Part shown: positions 46,881 through 57,011 of the stretch, one piece after another | Layout: each line of letters begins with the position of its first letter | Numbering within the stretch: the stretch's first letter is position 1 | Source of the DNA: Paraburkholderia sp. FT54 | GTDB taxonomy: Bacteria > Pseudomonadota > Gammaproteobacteria > Burkholderiales > Burkholderiaceae | Assembly: GCF_031585635.1 (NCBI RefSeq) | Contig: NZ_CP134196.1 | Span: 1,302,001 to 1,366,000, forward strand | Direction of reading: 5' to 3' | Length of the DNA stretch: 64,000 bases | Made by a program: the position numbers and the translations under genes | The notes under the pieces: model-generated | What the model saw: the letters and a program-made list of their open reading frames with translations, nothing else | What the model was told of the DNA's origin: nothing | Database searches by the model: none

Positions 46881-48626
46881 ATGGCATGGATAGCAGCAAC
46901 GCTACAACGTTATTCCGAGATCGCTATATTCCTGTCCCTCGCAATCGGCTATTGGGTCGGCGGAAAAAGCTTCAAGGGATTTAGTCTGGGCGCCGTCACG
47001 GGGACACTACTGGCTGCGGTGGCAATCGGGCAGCTTCATATCGTCGTCTCGCCCAACGTCAAGTCGGTGTTCTTCCTGATCTTCCTGTTTGCAGTGGGCT
47101 ACGGAGTCGGGCCACAGTTTGTCCGCGGCATCGCCAAAGACGGCTTGCCGCAGGCGTTGTTTGCCGTCGTGCAAGGTCTGCTGTCGCTAGGCGCGGCGGT
47201 ACTGGCCGCGAAACTGGCGGGCTACGACCTGGGTTCCGCGGCAGGACTTTTCGCCGGCTCGCAGACCATCTCGGCCTCGATGGGGCTTGCGACGGATGCC
47301 ATCAACCGGCTGGCCTTGCCGCCCGATCAGACCAAGGTGATGCTCGATGCGATGCCGACCGCCTACGCCATCTCCTACATTTTCGGTACGGTGGGCTCCG
47401 CACTGATCCTGGCGACGCTCGGGCCAATGATGCTGCGCATCGACCTGGTCGCGGCATGCAAGGAGTACGAGGCGAGTCTCGGTGGAAGTGCGGAACCCGG
47501 TAGCGCGGGCCAGGCCTGGCACCGGTATGAATTGCGGGCCTATCGGGTCGTGCCGGACAGCCGGGTGTGCGGCAAGACGGTCAGCCAGGTCGAAGCGCTC
47601 CAGCCGGGAAATACGCGGTTATTCATCGAACGGGTCAGGCGCGGCGGCACGGTTCAGGAGGCGACCCTCGATCTGGTTCTGCAAGCTGACGATGTGGTCG
47701 CCATAGCAGGTCCCCGGGACCAACTGGTCACGGTGCTCGGTGCCAGCGACACGGCCGGGCGCGACATGGACGATCAGGCCGTCGCGGTTCGCCCGGCGCG
47801 GGCGGTGGAAGTGGACGATCCCGAACTGCTGGCAGTTCAAACAGAAGGCGTGGACGTCTACGTCACGGCCAAGGCGGTGCATGGCAAGACCTTGCAGGAG
47901 CTTGCAAGCCTGCCGCTTGCGCGCGGCATCTATCTTCGCAAAATCAAGCGCGGACCCACGGAGACGCAGATTCCCGTCTTGCCCAGCACGAAGCTGTATC
48001 GCGGCGACACGATAACGATCGTCGGACGGACTCAGGACACAGGCGCCGCCGCCAAGGTTCTCGGTGTACTGGACCGGCCGACCAACATGACTGACGTGGC
48101 TTTCGTGAGCCTTGCGATCACCGTCGGCGCGATGGTGGGCGCAATCGTCATCAATGTCGCGGGTATTCCGCTCACGCTGTCGACGGCTGGCGGAGCGCTG
48201 ATCGCCGGTCTCGTGTTCGGCTGGCTGCGCGCCATTCATCCCACCTTCGGGCGGATTCCGGAGCCGACCGTATGGTTCATGAATTCGGTGGGCCTGAATG
48301 TGTTCATCGCCGTGATCGGTCTGACGGCAGGTCCGGGTTTTATCGCGGGGCTGCAACATCTCGGCGTCGGTCTGTTCCTGTGGGGGATCATGGCTACCAG
48401 TGTTCCGCTAATCCTCGGCATGTTGATCGCGCGCTACGTCTTTCATTTTCACCCCGCCATTCTGCTCGGCGTGTGTGCCGGCGCAAGAACCACAACCGCG
48501 GCCTTGGGGATGATCTGTGACGCGGCGAAAAGCCAGATCCCGGGGCTGGGCTACACCGTGACCTACGCAGTGGGCAATACGCTGCTGACGATCTGGGGCA
48601 TGGTCATCATCATGATTCTGGCTTGA
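46881..48626 (+). CDS. aspT: AspT-family aspartate:alanine exchanger
   Basis: The 581-residue protein has the AspT layout: about five N-terminal helices ([35 protein letters not shown]), a central cytoplasmic region with two TrkA-C-like domains (about 205-390), and five or six C-terminal helices ([18 protein letters not shown]). AspT swaps aspartate for alanine, which creates a proton motive force when aspartate is decarboxylated inside. The aspartate 4-decarboxylase gene follows 59 bases downstream. GAGGG lies before ATG 46881. This is the first of three AspT paralogues in the window. Confidence 0.92.
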   Translation: MAWIAATLQRYSEIAIFLSLAIGYWVGGKSFKGFSLGAVTGTLLAAVAIGQLHIVVSPNVKSVFFLIFLFAVGYGVGPQFVRGIAKDGLPQALFAVVQGLLSLGAAVLAAKLAGYDLGSAAGLFAGSQTISASMGLATDAINRLALPPDQTKVMLDAMPTAYAISYIFGTVGSALILATLGPMMLRIDLVAACKEYEASLGGSAEPGSAGQAWHRYELRAYRVVPDSRVCGKTVSQVEALQPGNTRLFIERVRRGGTVQEATLDLVLQADDVVAIAGPRDQLVTVLGASDTAGRDMDDQAVAVRPARAVEVDDPELLAVQTEGVDVYVTAKAVHGKTLQELASLPLARGIYLRKIKRGPTETQIPVLPSTKLYRGDTITIVGRTQDTGAAAKVLGVLDRPTNMTDVAFVSLAITVGAMVGAIVINVAGIPLTLSTAGGALIAGLVFGWLRAIHPTFGRIPEPTVWFMNSVGLNVFIAVIGLTAGPGFIAGLQHLGVGLFLWGIMATSVPLILGMLIARYVFHFHPAILLGVCAGARTTTAALGMICDAAKSQIPGLGYTVTYAVGNTLLTIWGMVIIMILA

Positions 48627-48685
48627 GCCCCGGGGCGTCGCAACGGTCGACGCCGATCCGGGAAACTTCCTTCTGGAGAGCGCAA

Positions 48686-50341
48686 ATGAGCAAGCGGGAA
48701 AAGCAAGATGCAGACAAGACGGCGGGCCTCGCCGCGCTCAGTCCGTTCGAATTCAAAGATGAATTGATCAAGGCGGCGGGTGGGGGCGCGGTCGAGCGCG
48801 CGGCGAACCTGTCGATGCTCAATGCGGGACGGGGCAACCCCAACTTTCTCGCCACCATTCCGCGTCATGGTTTCTGGCAACTGGGTCTATTTGCGATGCG
48901 CGAAGCGGAGCGCTCGTTTGCTTTCCTGCCGGAAGGCGTGGGCGGCTTTCCGAAGCGCGACGGACTCGTTGAGCGATTCGAGCTGTTTTTGCGCGGCAAC
49001 AAGGGCGTGCCCGGCATCGACTTCCTGGCGAGTGCCGTGTCGTACGTCCGCGATCAACTGGGGCTGTCCGATGGCGACTTCCTGTACGAGATGTGCGAGG
49101 GCATTCTTGCGTCGAACTACCCAGTGCCCGACCGGATGCTGAAGCTCTCGGAGGTCATAGTCGGCCAGTATCTGCGCCGCGAAATGATCGGCGATCACCC
49201 GTTCATTGGCGAGTTCGATATTTTCGCGGTCGAAGGCGGCACGGCGGCAATGACGTACATCTTCAACACGATGCGCGAGAACCGGCTGATCAAACCCGGC
49301 GATACGATCGCACTCGGGATGCCTATCTTTACGCCCTACATCGAAATTCCCCACCTGAACGACTATCAATTGAAGGTCGTCGAGGTCAATGCCGACGTGG
49401 AAAAGAACTGGCAATACTCGAAAAAGGAACTCGACAAGCTCCGCGACCCAGCGGTGAAGGCGTTCTTTCTCGTGAACCCGAGCAATCCGCCGTCTGTACG
49501 AATCGATGACGAGAGTCTCGACTATATTGCCGCTATCGTGAAAGAGCGGCCGGACCTGATCCTGTTGACCGACGACGTGTACGGCACCTTCGCCGACGAC
49601 TTCGTCTCGCTGTTCGCGCTGGCGCCGAAGAACACCATCCTCGTGTACTCGTATTCGAAGTACTTCGGCGCAACTGGCTGGCGCCTGGGCGCCGTTGCCA
49701 CGCACCGTGACAATGTGCTGGACAAGCTGATTGCCGACTTGCCCGCGGACGTGAGGAAGGAGCTGCACAAGCGTTACGAATCGATCACGACCGAACCGGA
49801 CAAACTCAAGTTCATCGACCGCATGGTGGCCGATAGCCGCACCGTCGCGCTGAATCACACAGCGGGTCTGTCGACGCCGCAGCAGGTACAGATGGTCCTG
49901 TTCTCGCTGTTCTCGCTGATGGACACACCCGCCGCGTACAAGAAGACACTGAAGCGGCTGATTCGCGACCGCAAGCGCGCGCTTTACGAAGAGATCGGTA
50001 TTTCATTCGACGACGACGACACGAATCAGGTCGATTACTACACGATTCTGGACATGGAGTTTCTCAGCGAACGTGCGTACGGGCGCGATTTTGTCGATTG
50101 GCTCATGAAGAATACCAAGCCGTCCGAACTGCTTTTCAGACTTGCCCGCGAAGCGCGCGTCGTGCTGCTGCCGGGACGAGGGTTCGGCACGCAGCACCCG
50201 TCAGGGCGGGTCTCGCTCGCGAACCTGAACGAGTCCGACTACCGAAAGATTGGCCGCGCCATACGCGCACTGCTTGCCGACTATGTCGAGCGTTACAACG
50301 CCGCGACCGGTAACACGCTTGACCGGAACAGGGTGTTGTAA
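48686..50341 (+). CDS. asd: Bifunctional aspartate transaminase / aspartate 4-decarboxylase
   Basis: The 551-residue fold-type I PLP enzyme converts aspartate to alanine and carbon dioxide. Length and motifs match the known beta-decarboxylase: LNAGRGNPNFLA, VEGGTAAMTYIF, NPSNPPS and the PLP lysine Lys325 in YSYSKYFGATGWRLG. With the AspT exchanger it forms a proton-consuming, energy-yielding cycle known from Tetragenococcus and Comamonas. CTGGAG lies ahead of ATG 48686. Confidence 0.95.
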   Translation: MSKREKQDADKTAGLAALSPFEFKDELIKAAGGGAVERAANLSMLNAGRGNPNFLATIPRHGFWQLGLFAMREAERSFAFLPEGVGGFPKRDGLVERFELFLRGNKGVPGIDFLASAVSYVRDQLGLSDGDFLYEMCEGILASNYPVPDRMLKLSEVIVGQYLRREMIGDHPFIGEFDIFAVEGGTAAMTYIFNTMRENRLIKPGDTIALGMPIFTPYIEIPHLNDYQLKVVEVNADVEKNWQYSKKELDKLRDPAVKAFFLVNPSNPPSVRIDDESLDYIAAIVKERPDLILLTDDVYGTFADDFVSLFALAPKNTILVYSYSKYFGATGWRLGAVATHRDNVLDKLIADLPADVRKELHKRYESITTEPDKLKFIDRMVADSRTVALNHTAGLSTPQQVQMVLFSLFSLMDTPAAYKKTLKRLIRDRKRALYEEIGISFDDDDTNQVDYYTILDMEFLSERAYGRDFVDWLMKNTKPSELLFRLAREARVVLLPGRGFGTQHPSGRVSLANLNESDYRKIGRAIRALLADYVERYNAATGNTLDRNRVL

Positions 50342-50356
50342 GTAGCGGCTGCGAAA

Positions 50357-50390
50357 CGGCCGGCGAATTGCTCCGCAAATTGCCGGCCGG
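50357..50390. terminator. Large hairpin after asd
   Basis: CGGCCGGCGAATT and AATTGCCGGCCGG pair around a short loop. It lies 16 bases after the asd stop and before a convergent small gene. There is no T run, so it may act as a bidirectional block or an mRNA-stabilising end. Confidence 0.6.
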
Positions 50391-50467
50391 AAAGCCAGAC
50401 TGGCCCGTACCGGGTCGAGTCGTCCGGCGCCGGATCGCGGCATGCGTGGCAGCCACGATTGCGCACC

Positions 50468-50683
50468 CTAGCCGTGGGGTCTGCCTCGCTTTCTTGATCG
50501 GTGGATTGCCATAGGACTTAACGCTATAACGAATATAGCCACCCCAATGACGAGTGCCACGACGCCGTAGTGAAATTGTTGCGGCACTTCATAGATCAGA
50601 CCCCGGATCGTCGCATAGAGTCCGCCGAGCCAGATGAAAACGCCAACCGCCGCACAGCCGATTCTAAATTCAGAGCGTTTCAT
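50468..50683 (-). CDS. Small two-helix membrane protein
   Basis: The 71-residue protein has two hydrophobic helices (IGCAAVGVFIWLGGLYATIRGLI and YGVVALVIGVAIFVIALSPMAI) and a basic C-terminal tail. A good GGAGGACATGA site precedes the ATG at 50683, which argues that it is a real gene. I do not recognise the family. It is convergent with asd and divergent from the DUF3141 operon. Confidence 0.65.
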   Translation of the reverse strand: MKRSEFRIGCAAVGVFIWLGGLYATIRGLIYEVPQQFHYGVVALVIGVAIFVIALSPMAIHRSRKRGRPHG

Positions 50684-50794
50684 TCATGTCCTCCGGCATT
50701 CGCGCGCAGTCGACTTTCAGTTTAGGACATCAGCGCCGCTGCGGTAGCGCAGAAGGTGCTTTGCGTCCGGATGATTTCAGGGGAGAGTTCGTGG

Positions 50795-50836
50795 GACCAA
50801 GGTCGTATTGTCTGTTGTCGGTAGAAGAGTCATTGT
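50795..50836 (+). promoter_or_regulatory. GACC-box promoter of the DUF3141-pta-ackA-fabI operon
   Basis: GGGACCAAGGTCGTATTG has its core at 50795-50804. TTGTCT (50808-50813) and CATTGT (50831-50836) follow with a 17-base spacer. GACC-N9-GGTC lies at 50848-50864, just past the predicted start near 50843. The leader to the ATG is about 210 bases; the rest of the 50684-51053 gap shows no gene. Confidence 0.8.
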
Positions 50837-51053
50837 TGTGATGGAGAGACCGATTCGACAGGTCTGGAATATCTCTGGGCGAAACTCGGCTACCACGATT
50901 CATTCCAACAGACCCGATTGGCTACGCAACCCCACGGGTGCGCTCGCAGTCACGCGTGCTTCAGTGCGGCCCTCCTGGTGGGCCCGGAACGCCGGTCATA
51001 AAGTGCGCTTTTCACTACCGACCAGGACGCGCGACGATGTGGAGGCTCATGCC

Positions 51054-53396
51054 ATGATGGACGCAAAAAATCGGATCGCACGTAGTCAGGAGATCAACGC
51101 AAAGGTTGCGCGTCTTTTTCAGAAGCGCTCGCAAATCGCGCAGCAGGGTTTCGGCCAACGCGCACATGATGCCGCGACCCATCTGGGCGCCGACCGCGGC
51201 ACCGCGTCGCCAGGCACCGCATGGGCCGCCGCGTTCGACCCGTGGGCTGGCTATCGCCATGCCGTGGACGTGATGCAGCGCACGGTGCTCTTTTGGGACA
51301 CGCTGCGCCAGCGGGGAAACAGTTTTGTCGACCAGACATCCCGCGGACTGCAGCCGGTGCTGCATTTTGATTACGAGACCTTGCTCGACGCCCGCAAGTT
51401 CGCACGTCCTGTCAACTATGCGTTGCTACGTATCCTGCCGCCCGAAGGCGTGACGCTCGACGTGCGCAAGCGTCCGTATGTGATCATCGATCCCCGCGCG
51501 GGTCACGGTCCGGGCATCGGCGGTTTCAAGGACGATTCACAGGCGGGGGTGGCGCTGAGGGCTGGGCATCCGGTGTATTTCGTCGTCTTTTTTCGCGACC
51601 CGGAACCTGGCCAGACAATGCTCGATGTTTGCGCGGCGGAGCAACAGTTCGTCAGGAAAGTCTGCGAGCTGCATCCCGACAGCGCGAAGCCCGCGATCGT
51701 CGGCAATTGCCAGGGCGGCTGGGCCGCGATGATGGTGGCGAGTTCCGACCCGGACCATACGGGGCCGCTCGTCATCAACGGCGCGCCAATGTCTTACTGG
51801 AGCGGCGCGTGGAGCGAAGGCGAGGGCGACAACCCCATGCGCTATTCGGGCGGCATGTTGGGGGGCACCTGGCTTGCCTCCCTCACCGCGGATCTTGGCA
51901 ACGGCAAGTTCGACGGTGCCCATCTGGTTCAGAACTTCGAGAACCTCAATCCCGCCAATAGCTTGTGGGACAAGTATTACCACCTCTTTGACAACATCGA
52001 TACGGAGCCGCCGCGTTTCCTTGACTTCGAACGCTGGTGGGGTGGGTACTATTTGATGAACCGCGAAGAGATCCAGTGGATTACGCAAAATCTGTTCGTC
52101 GGCAACAAACTGTGGTCCGGGGAAGTCAGAGGCGTGGGTGGCGGCGCATTCGATCTACGCGGTATCAAGTCGCCGATCATTCTGTTCGCCTCGCTCGGCG
52201 ATAACATCACGCCACCGCAACAGGCGTTCAACTGGGTCGCCGACATTTACGGCAGCACCGAAGAGATAAAGGCGCGCGGTCAGGTGATTGTCGGCCTCAT
52301 GCACAAGAGCATCGGCCACCTCGGCATCTTCGTGTCAGGCAAGGTGGCGAAAAAAGAGCATACGCAGATCACGTCGGTGCTGGAGACGATCGAGACATTT
52401 CCGCCCGGACTGTACGGCATGGAGATTACCGAACGCGAAGGAGCGAACGGTACGACCGAATACGACGTGGAACTGCGCGAACATCGGCTTGAAGAAATCA
52501 GCGCGCATTTCAACCGGTTCGAACGCGTGGATGAACAGCCATTCGAGGCCGTCAAGCGGGTCTCGGAGTTGAATCAGCGGGCGTACGAGTTCTTCGTTCA
52601 GCCATTCGTGCAGACCATGTCGAACGAGACCACCGCCTCCCTGTTACGGCAGTTTCATCCGCTGCGCGCGCAGCGTTGGGCATTCTCAGACTTGAACCCG
52701 TGGCTCGCCTGGCTTGGACCGGCCGCCGAGGCGATCGGCGCGGCGCGTAAAACGGATGCGCAGGCTGACATGCCGCTGCGACGCTTCGAACGATATGGCG
52801 CGGACATGGTTAGCGCTTCACTCGATTACTATCGCGCGATGCGTGACGCCGCAACCGAAAGTGCATTCTTTTCGCTCTACGGCAACATGTTTTCCGCATA
52901 TGAGGGCGAGCGGAACGATGCGCTTGAAAAATCCGCTCAAGTCGAGGCGGATCCACGAGACCTGCCGTTCGTTAAGGATGCGCTTTCGTCGATGACCGAG
53001 GGCGGCTACAGCGAAGCCGTTGCGCGGGTGGCCTGTCTGCTGGCGCGGCGAGGCGAACCGCTTCCGCTTGCGCGGCTCGTGTTGCGCCAGCAACTCGCCG
53101 AGGATTACGCTGAATACCTGCCGCAACTTCCGGCGGATCAGTGGCGGCGCATTCGTGGCGAGCAGGAAATCATCGTGTCCTACGAGCCGGATCAGGCGCT
53201 CGCGACGCTTCCCGTCCTGCTGGGCGATCGCGAGGATCGCAGGCGGCTGCTCGGGCTGATCGCCAAGCTGCTTGCCGACAGCCGCGTGCAAGGCACCGAG
53301 CCGACGCCCGCGCAGTTGAGCATGCTGGAAGGCATTCAAGCGGTTCTACCTGTGAAAGCCGGGCGCGGAGCTCAAGCATCGGCATCCGCGCGTTAG
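51054..53396 (+). CDS. DUF3141 protein, PHA-synthase-like alpha/beta hydrolase
   Basis: The 780-residue protein has an N-terminal helical part, then an alpha/beta-hydrolase core with YVIIDPRAGHGPGIGGFK and the nucleophile elbow VGNCQGGW. There a cysteine (Cys219) stands where lipases have serine, as in polyhydroxyalkanoate synthases. A candidate Asp lies in LFASLGDNITP and a His in MHKSIGHLGIF. The C-terminal 350 residues are helical and unassigned. GGAGG lies eight bases before ATG 51054. It heads an operon with phosphotransacetylase, acetate kinase and FabI. An acyltransferase role is inferred, not shown. Confidence 0.85.
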   Translation: MMDAKNRIARSQEINAKVARLFQKRSQIAQQGFGQRAHDAATHLGADRGTASPGTAWAAAFDPWAGYRHAVDVMQRTVLFWDTLRQRGNSFVDQTSRGLQPVLHFDYETLLDARKFARPVNYALLRILPPEGVTLDVRKRPYVIIDPRAGHGPGIGGFKDDSQAGVALRAGHPVYFVVFFRDPEPGQTMLDVCAAEQQFVRKVCELHPDSAKPAIVGNCQGGWAAMMVASSDPDHTGPLVINGAPMSYWSGAWSEGEGDNPMRYSGGMLGGTWLASLTADLGNGKFDGAHLVQNFENLNPANSLWDKYYHLFDNIDTEPPRFLDFERWWGGYYLMNREEIQWITQNLFVGNKLWSGEVRGVGGGAFDLRGIKSPIILFASLGDNITPPQQAFNWVADIYGSTEEIKARGQVIVGLMHKSIGHLGIFVSGKVAKKEHTQITSVLETIETFPPGLYGMEITEREGANGTTEYDVELREHRLEEISAHFNRFERVDEQPFEAVKRVSELNQRAYEFFVQPFVQTMSNETTASLLRQFHPLRAQRWAFSDLNPWLAWLGPAAEAIGAARKTDAQADMPLRRFERYGADMVSASLDYYRAMRDAATESAFFSLYGNMFSAYEGERNDALEKSAQVEADPRDLPFVKDALSSMTEGGYSEAVARVACLLARRGEPLPLARLVLRQQLAEDYAEYLPQLPADQWRRIRGEQEIIVSYEPDQALATLPVLLGDREDRRRLLGLIAKLLADSRVQGTEPTPAQLSMLEGIQAVLPVKAGRGAQASASAR

Positions 53397-53447
53397 GTCC
53401 CCGGCAACGTTGCCAGTCAGCCGGGCTTCCGGCACGAAGGAGATCTC

Positions 53448-54386
53448 ATGGATCGCGAGCATGACAAGTACCAACGGCTCATCGACTATTGCCGTACGCA
53501 AGAGCCAGTCATCACCGCAGTGGCGCACCCATGCGATCGAAGCTCGCTGGAAGGAGTGATCCAGGCAGCGGAGCTTGGGCTGATCACACCGATTCTCGTT
53601 GGGCCGCAGCAGCGCATCCGCGCGATCGCCGCGCAAGAGAACCTGCACATTGCGGAGTTCGTCCTCGTCGATGCACCGCACAGTCACGCCGCCGCTGCAA
53701 AGGCAGTCGAACTGGTGCGCGAAGGCAAGGCGGAGGCGCTGATGAAGGGCAGTCTGCACACGGACGAATTGATGGGCGCGGTCGTGAGCCGCGACGGCGG
53801 GCTGCGCACGGCGCGTCGGGTAAGCCATTGTTTCGTGATGGACGTACCTGGGCACGAGAACACGCTGATCATCACGGATGCCGCCATCAACATCGCACCC
53901 ACGCTTGCCGACAAAGTCGACATTCTGCAGAACGCCATCGATCTTGGGCACGCGCTGCAGACGCCTGAGGTGCGCGTGGCCATCCTGTCGGCGATCGAGA
54001 CAGTGAGTCCGAAGGTGCCGTCGACGATCGAGGCCGCAGCCTTGTGCAAGATGGTCGACCGCCATCAGATCACGGGCGCGCTCGTCGACGGCCCGCTTGC
54101 GCTCGACAACGCAATCGATCTCGAAGCGGCACGAACCAAGAAGATCGACTCTCCCGTAGCCGGCCGCGCGAACGTGCTGATGGTGCCCGATCTGGAAGCG
54201 GGCAACATGTTGGCAAAAAGCCTGTCATTTCTTGCCGGCGCGGATGCCGCGGGCATCGTGCTCGGCGCGCGCGTGCCGATCATTCTGACAAGTCGCGCGG
54301 ATTCGGTCAGAACGCGGCTGGCGTCCTGTGCGGTCGCGTCGATGGTGGCGCAGATGCGCAGGGAAGAATCCAGACTCATGGGATGA
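53448..54386 (+). CDS. Phosphate acetyl/butyryltransferase
   Basis: The 312-residue protein contains the PTA/PTB domain (LIDYCRTQEPVITAVAHPCD, ALMKGSLHTDELMGAV, VDGPLALDNAIDLEAA, ANVLMVPDLEAGNML). It makes acetyl phosphate (or butyryl phosphate) from the acyl-CoA and phosphate. It lacks the MaoC-like domain fused to some homologues. AAGGAG lies before the ATG. The acetate kinase gene follows after four bases, so ATP from acetyl-CoA is the likely output. Confidence 0.92.
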   Translation: MDREHDKYQRLIDYCRTQEPVITAVAHPCDRSSLEGVIQAAELGLITPILVGPQQRIRAIAAQENLHIAEFVLVDAPHSHAAAAKAVELVREGKAEALMKGSLHTDELMGAVVSRDGGLRTARRVSHCFVMDVPGHENTLIITDAAINIAPTLADKVDILQNAIDLGHALQTPEVRVAILSAIETVSPKVPSTIEAAALCKMVDRHQITGALVDGPLALDNAIDLEAARTKKIDSPVAGRANVLMVPDLEAGNMLAKSLSFLAGADAAGIVLGARVPIILTSRADSVRTRLASCAVASMVAQMRREESRLMG

Positions 54387-54390
54387 AGCA

Positions 54391-55575
54391 ATGGCCGATG
54401 TCATTCTCGTACTCAATGCTGGCTCGTCCAGCATCAAATTCAGCGCCTTCGATGCCGGGTCGCAGGATCTCGCGCCGGTGCTGCGTGGCCAGATCGAAGG
54501 CCTTTTCTCCGCGCCCCGGTTCGTGGCGTTCGACCAATCCGGCGAACAACTCGGTGTCAAAGAGTGGGGCGATGGTGCGCGGCTCGAACATGAAGGCGCG
54601 ATTGCCTATATCGGCGAGTTCTTGCGCAGTCATCGCGGCGGCAATCGCCTTGTCGCGGTGGGTCATCGTGTCGTGCATGGAGGCCAGCGTTTCTCGCAAC
54701 CGGCGCTGGCGACCTCCGAGGTACTCGACGAGCTCGACAAGCTTGCACCACTCGCGCCGCTACATCAGCCCCACAATCTGAAGCCGATTCGCATCATCGC
54801 CATGCAGAATCCGGCGGTGCCCCAGGTGGCCTGTTTCGATACCGCATTTCACGCAACCCAGACGGAACTCGCTTACTCCTTCGCGCTGCCCGAGTCGATC
54901 ACGTCGCGAGGCGTGCGGCGTTATGGTTTTCACGGTCTTTCATACGAATACATCGCGAGAGCGCTGCCGCACATCTCGCCGGAGGCCGCTCGCGGGCGCA
55001 CCGTGGTCGCCCATCTGGGCAACGGCGCGAGCATGTGCGCCATGTTGCAAGGCCGCAGCGTCGCGAGCACGATGGGCTTTACCGCTGTAGACGGACTGCC
55101 GATGGGCACGCGCTGCGGCAATCTCGATCCCGGTGTCATCCTGTATCTGTTCGACGAACTGGGAATGAACGCGCGCGAGGTGGAAGACCTGGTGTATCGC
55201 CGGTCTGGTCTATTGGGTGTGTCCGGCATATCGGGTGATATGCGCACGCTGCTCGCGAGCGACGATGCCCACGCGCGTTTCGCGATCGAGCTGTATACGT
55301 ACCGGATAGGGCGCGAACTAGGATCGCTCGTGGCCGCGCTCGAGGGACTCGATGCACTGGTCTTCACCGCCGGCATCGGCGAGCGGTCGGCGGAAATCCG
55401 CCGGCGCATCGGTGAGTGGACGCGCTGGTGCGGCATCGAGCTCGACGAGAACGCAAACGCCGCGAACGGTCCACGCATCAGTGCGCCTTCGAGCAAGGTC
55501 GGCGTATGGGTCATTCCCACCAATGAGGAACTGATGATCGCGCGGCACACCCGCGATCTGATTGGCGCTGCGTGA
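54391..55575 (+). CDS. ackA: Acetate kinase
   Basis: The 394-residue ASKHA-fold kinase turns acetyl phosphate and ADP into acetate and ATP. The family signatures are intact: VLNAGSSSIKF at the N-terminus, VGHRVVHGG, HQPHNLKP, FDTAFH, RRYGFHGLSYEYI, VAHLGNGASM and FTAGIGERS. Start and spacing (four bases after the phosphotransacetylase stop) show tight co-expression. Confidence 0.96.
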   Translation: MADVILVLNAGSSSIKFSAFDAGSQDLAPVLRGQIEGLFSAPRFVAFDQSGEQLGVKEWGDGARLEHEGAIAYIGEFLRSHRGGNRLVAVGHRVVHGGQRFSQPALATSEVLDELDKLAPLAPLHQPHNLKPIRIIAMQNPAVPQVACFDTAFHATQTELAYSFALPESITSRGVRRYGFHGLSYEYIARALPHISPEAARGRTVVAHLGNGASMCAMLQGRSVASTMGFTAVDGLPMGTRCGNLDPGVILYLFDELGMNAREVEDLVYRRSGLLGVSGISGDMRTLLASDDAHARFAIELYTYRIGRELGSLVAALEGLDALVFTAGIGERSAEIRRRIGEWTRWCGIELDENANAANGPRISAPSSKVGVWVIPTNEELMIARHTRDLIGAA

Positions 55576-55603
55576 ACGAGCGTGAGATGTGAGGAGACCC
55601 GTG

Positions 55604-56386
55604 ATGAGTCTGGACAATCCGCACCCTGTTCTGAAAGGCGCGAAAGCGCTCGTGACGGGCATTGCGAACGAACACTCGATTGCTTATGGCTGCGCAAAGG
55701 CGTTTCGCGAACTGGGCGCGGAACTGGCGATTACTTATGCCGATGAAAAGGCGAAGCCTTACGTCGAACCGCTTGCGACGGGCCTCGCCGCACCGATTTT
55801 CATGCCGCTCAACGCGTCGAGCCAGGAACAGCTGGAAGCGGTATTCGGGCGGATCACGAGTGAATGGGATCATCTGGACATCATGGTGCATTCGATCGCG
55901 TGGGCACCGAAGGCCGACCTTCAGGGAGGGCTGCTCAACAGCTCGACTGAAGGGTTTGGCGCCGCGATGGATATCTCCTGCCATTCGTTCGTGCGCATGG
56001 CGCGGCTAGCCGCACCGTTGATGAAAAACGGCGGCTCGATGTTCACGATGAGCTATCACGGTGCGAACAAGGTCGTCCCGAACTACAACCTGATGGGGCC
56101 CGTCAAGGCGGCGCTCGAAGCTTGCGCGCGCTATCTTGCGTATGAACTCGGAGCGCAGGGTATCCGCGTACATGCGATCTCGCCTGGCCCGTTGAAGACG
56201 CGCGCGGCGGCGGGCCTCAAGGACTTTGACCTGCTGCTGACAGACGCGGCCGAACGCGCACCGCTTGGCGAACTGGTCGATATCATGGACGTGGGCTTCA
56301 CTTGTGCCTTTCTCGCGACGCCGTATGCAAGACGGCTCTCGGGTGAGACCTTGTATGTCGACGGAGGGGTGCACATCATGGGGTGA
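55604..56386 (+). CDS. fabI: Enoyl-[acyl-carrier-protein] reductase, FabI type
   Basis: The 260-residue short-chain dehydrogenase has the FabI-specific nucleotide motif VTGIANEHSIAYG, the SIAWAPK loop and the catalytic pair Tyr161 and Lys168 in YNLMGPVK. It reduces trans-2-enoyl-ACP. It is probably a second, specialised copy, since a housekeeping FabI is normally encoded elsewhere. As last gene of a GACC-box operon it may re-oxidise NADH while remodelling fatty acids. GAGGAG precedes ATG 55604. Confidence 0.93.
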   Translation: MSLDNPHPVLKGAKALVTGIANEHSIAYGCAKAFRELGAELAITYADEKAKPYVEPLATGLAAPIFMPLNASSQEQLEAVFGRITSEWDHLDIMVHSIAWAPKADLQGGLLNSSTEGFGAAMDISCHSFVRMARLAAPLMKNGGSMFTMSYHGANKVVPNYNLMGPVKAALEACARYLAYELGAQGIRVHAISPGPLKTRAAAGLKDFDLLLTDAAERAPLGELVDIMDVGFTCAFLATPYARRLSGETLYVDGGVHIMG

Positions 56387-56479
56387 TTCGCTCGATCGCA
56401 TCAGGAGAAAACGGCCAGTACAGGACGGCGGGCGACGCGCATATCCACCACGAGGCGGTGCTGGACGCGCTTCAGCATG

Positions 56480-56501
56480 GCCCATGACAAAGATCATGGG
56501 C
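56480..56501 (-). terminator. Hairpin beyond the BamE-like lipoprotein gene
   Basis: GCCCATGA and TCATGGGC pair around six bases, just past the stop of the minus-strand lipoprotein gene. It has no T run and could also limit read-through from fabI. Confidence 0.45.
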
Positions 56502-56507
56502 TTGTCG

Positions 56508-57011
56508 CTAGTACCGGTTGCGCATGCCGGGATCGAATTTCGGATCGGGCGCTCTCTGCGTCTGTCGCAGGACGCCCTGATCGTCGAAGTAGAAGTGGTA
56601 GATGAGATGTTCGATGTTGTTCTGCAAGTACCGGTACGACCAAACCTCTCTGTTCGTTCGCTTGAAGTAGGCGGTTTCGAAGGGGCGGCCAAAGTTGATG
56701 AGCACGTCGTTGCGGGTCCACTTGCCGATTTCCGCGCGATGGAACTCATTGTCCTGAAGTACTTGGCGAACGCCTAGCACTTTGCCGGAAGCGTCGATGT
56801 CGGCTGCGGTTGTCGTCATACCCATGGGCTGGGTCGGCCACATCAGCCGCTTGCCGCCATTCGGCAAATCGTAAGTTTCCTTGGGCGGACCCAGGCGCGC
56901 AACGAGCGTGGACTGGTCTGCACCGGCCTCGACCTGCTTATGTGGTTCAGTGCAACCCGCGAGCACCAGCGCCGCGCTAAACACCGTCAGGAATGCGAGT
57001 TTGTTAAGCAT
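56508..57011 (-). CDS. BamE/OmlA-like lipoprotein
   Basis: The 167-residue protein has a lipoprotein signal (MLNKLAFLTVFSAALVLAGC) and two small alpha-beta units of the SmpA/OmlA type (DQSTLVARLGPPKETYDLPNGGKRLMW; WTRNDVLINFGRPFETAYF..NREVWSYRYL..YHFYFDDQGVLRQ). GGAG lies eight bases before ATG 57011. Housekeeping BamE is shorter, so this is a paralogue of unknown role in the outer membrane. Confidence 0.85.
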   Translation of the reverse strand: MLNKLAFLTVFSAALVLAGCTEPHKQVEAGADQSTLVARLGPPKETYDLPNGGKRLMWPTQPMGMTTTAADIDASGKVLGVRQVLQDNEFHRAEIGKWTRNDVLINFGRPFETAYFKRTNREVWSYRYLQNNIEHLIYHFYFDDQGVLRQTQRAPDPKFDPGMRNRY

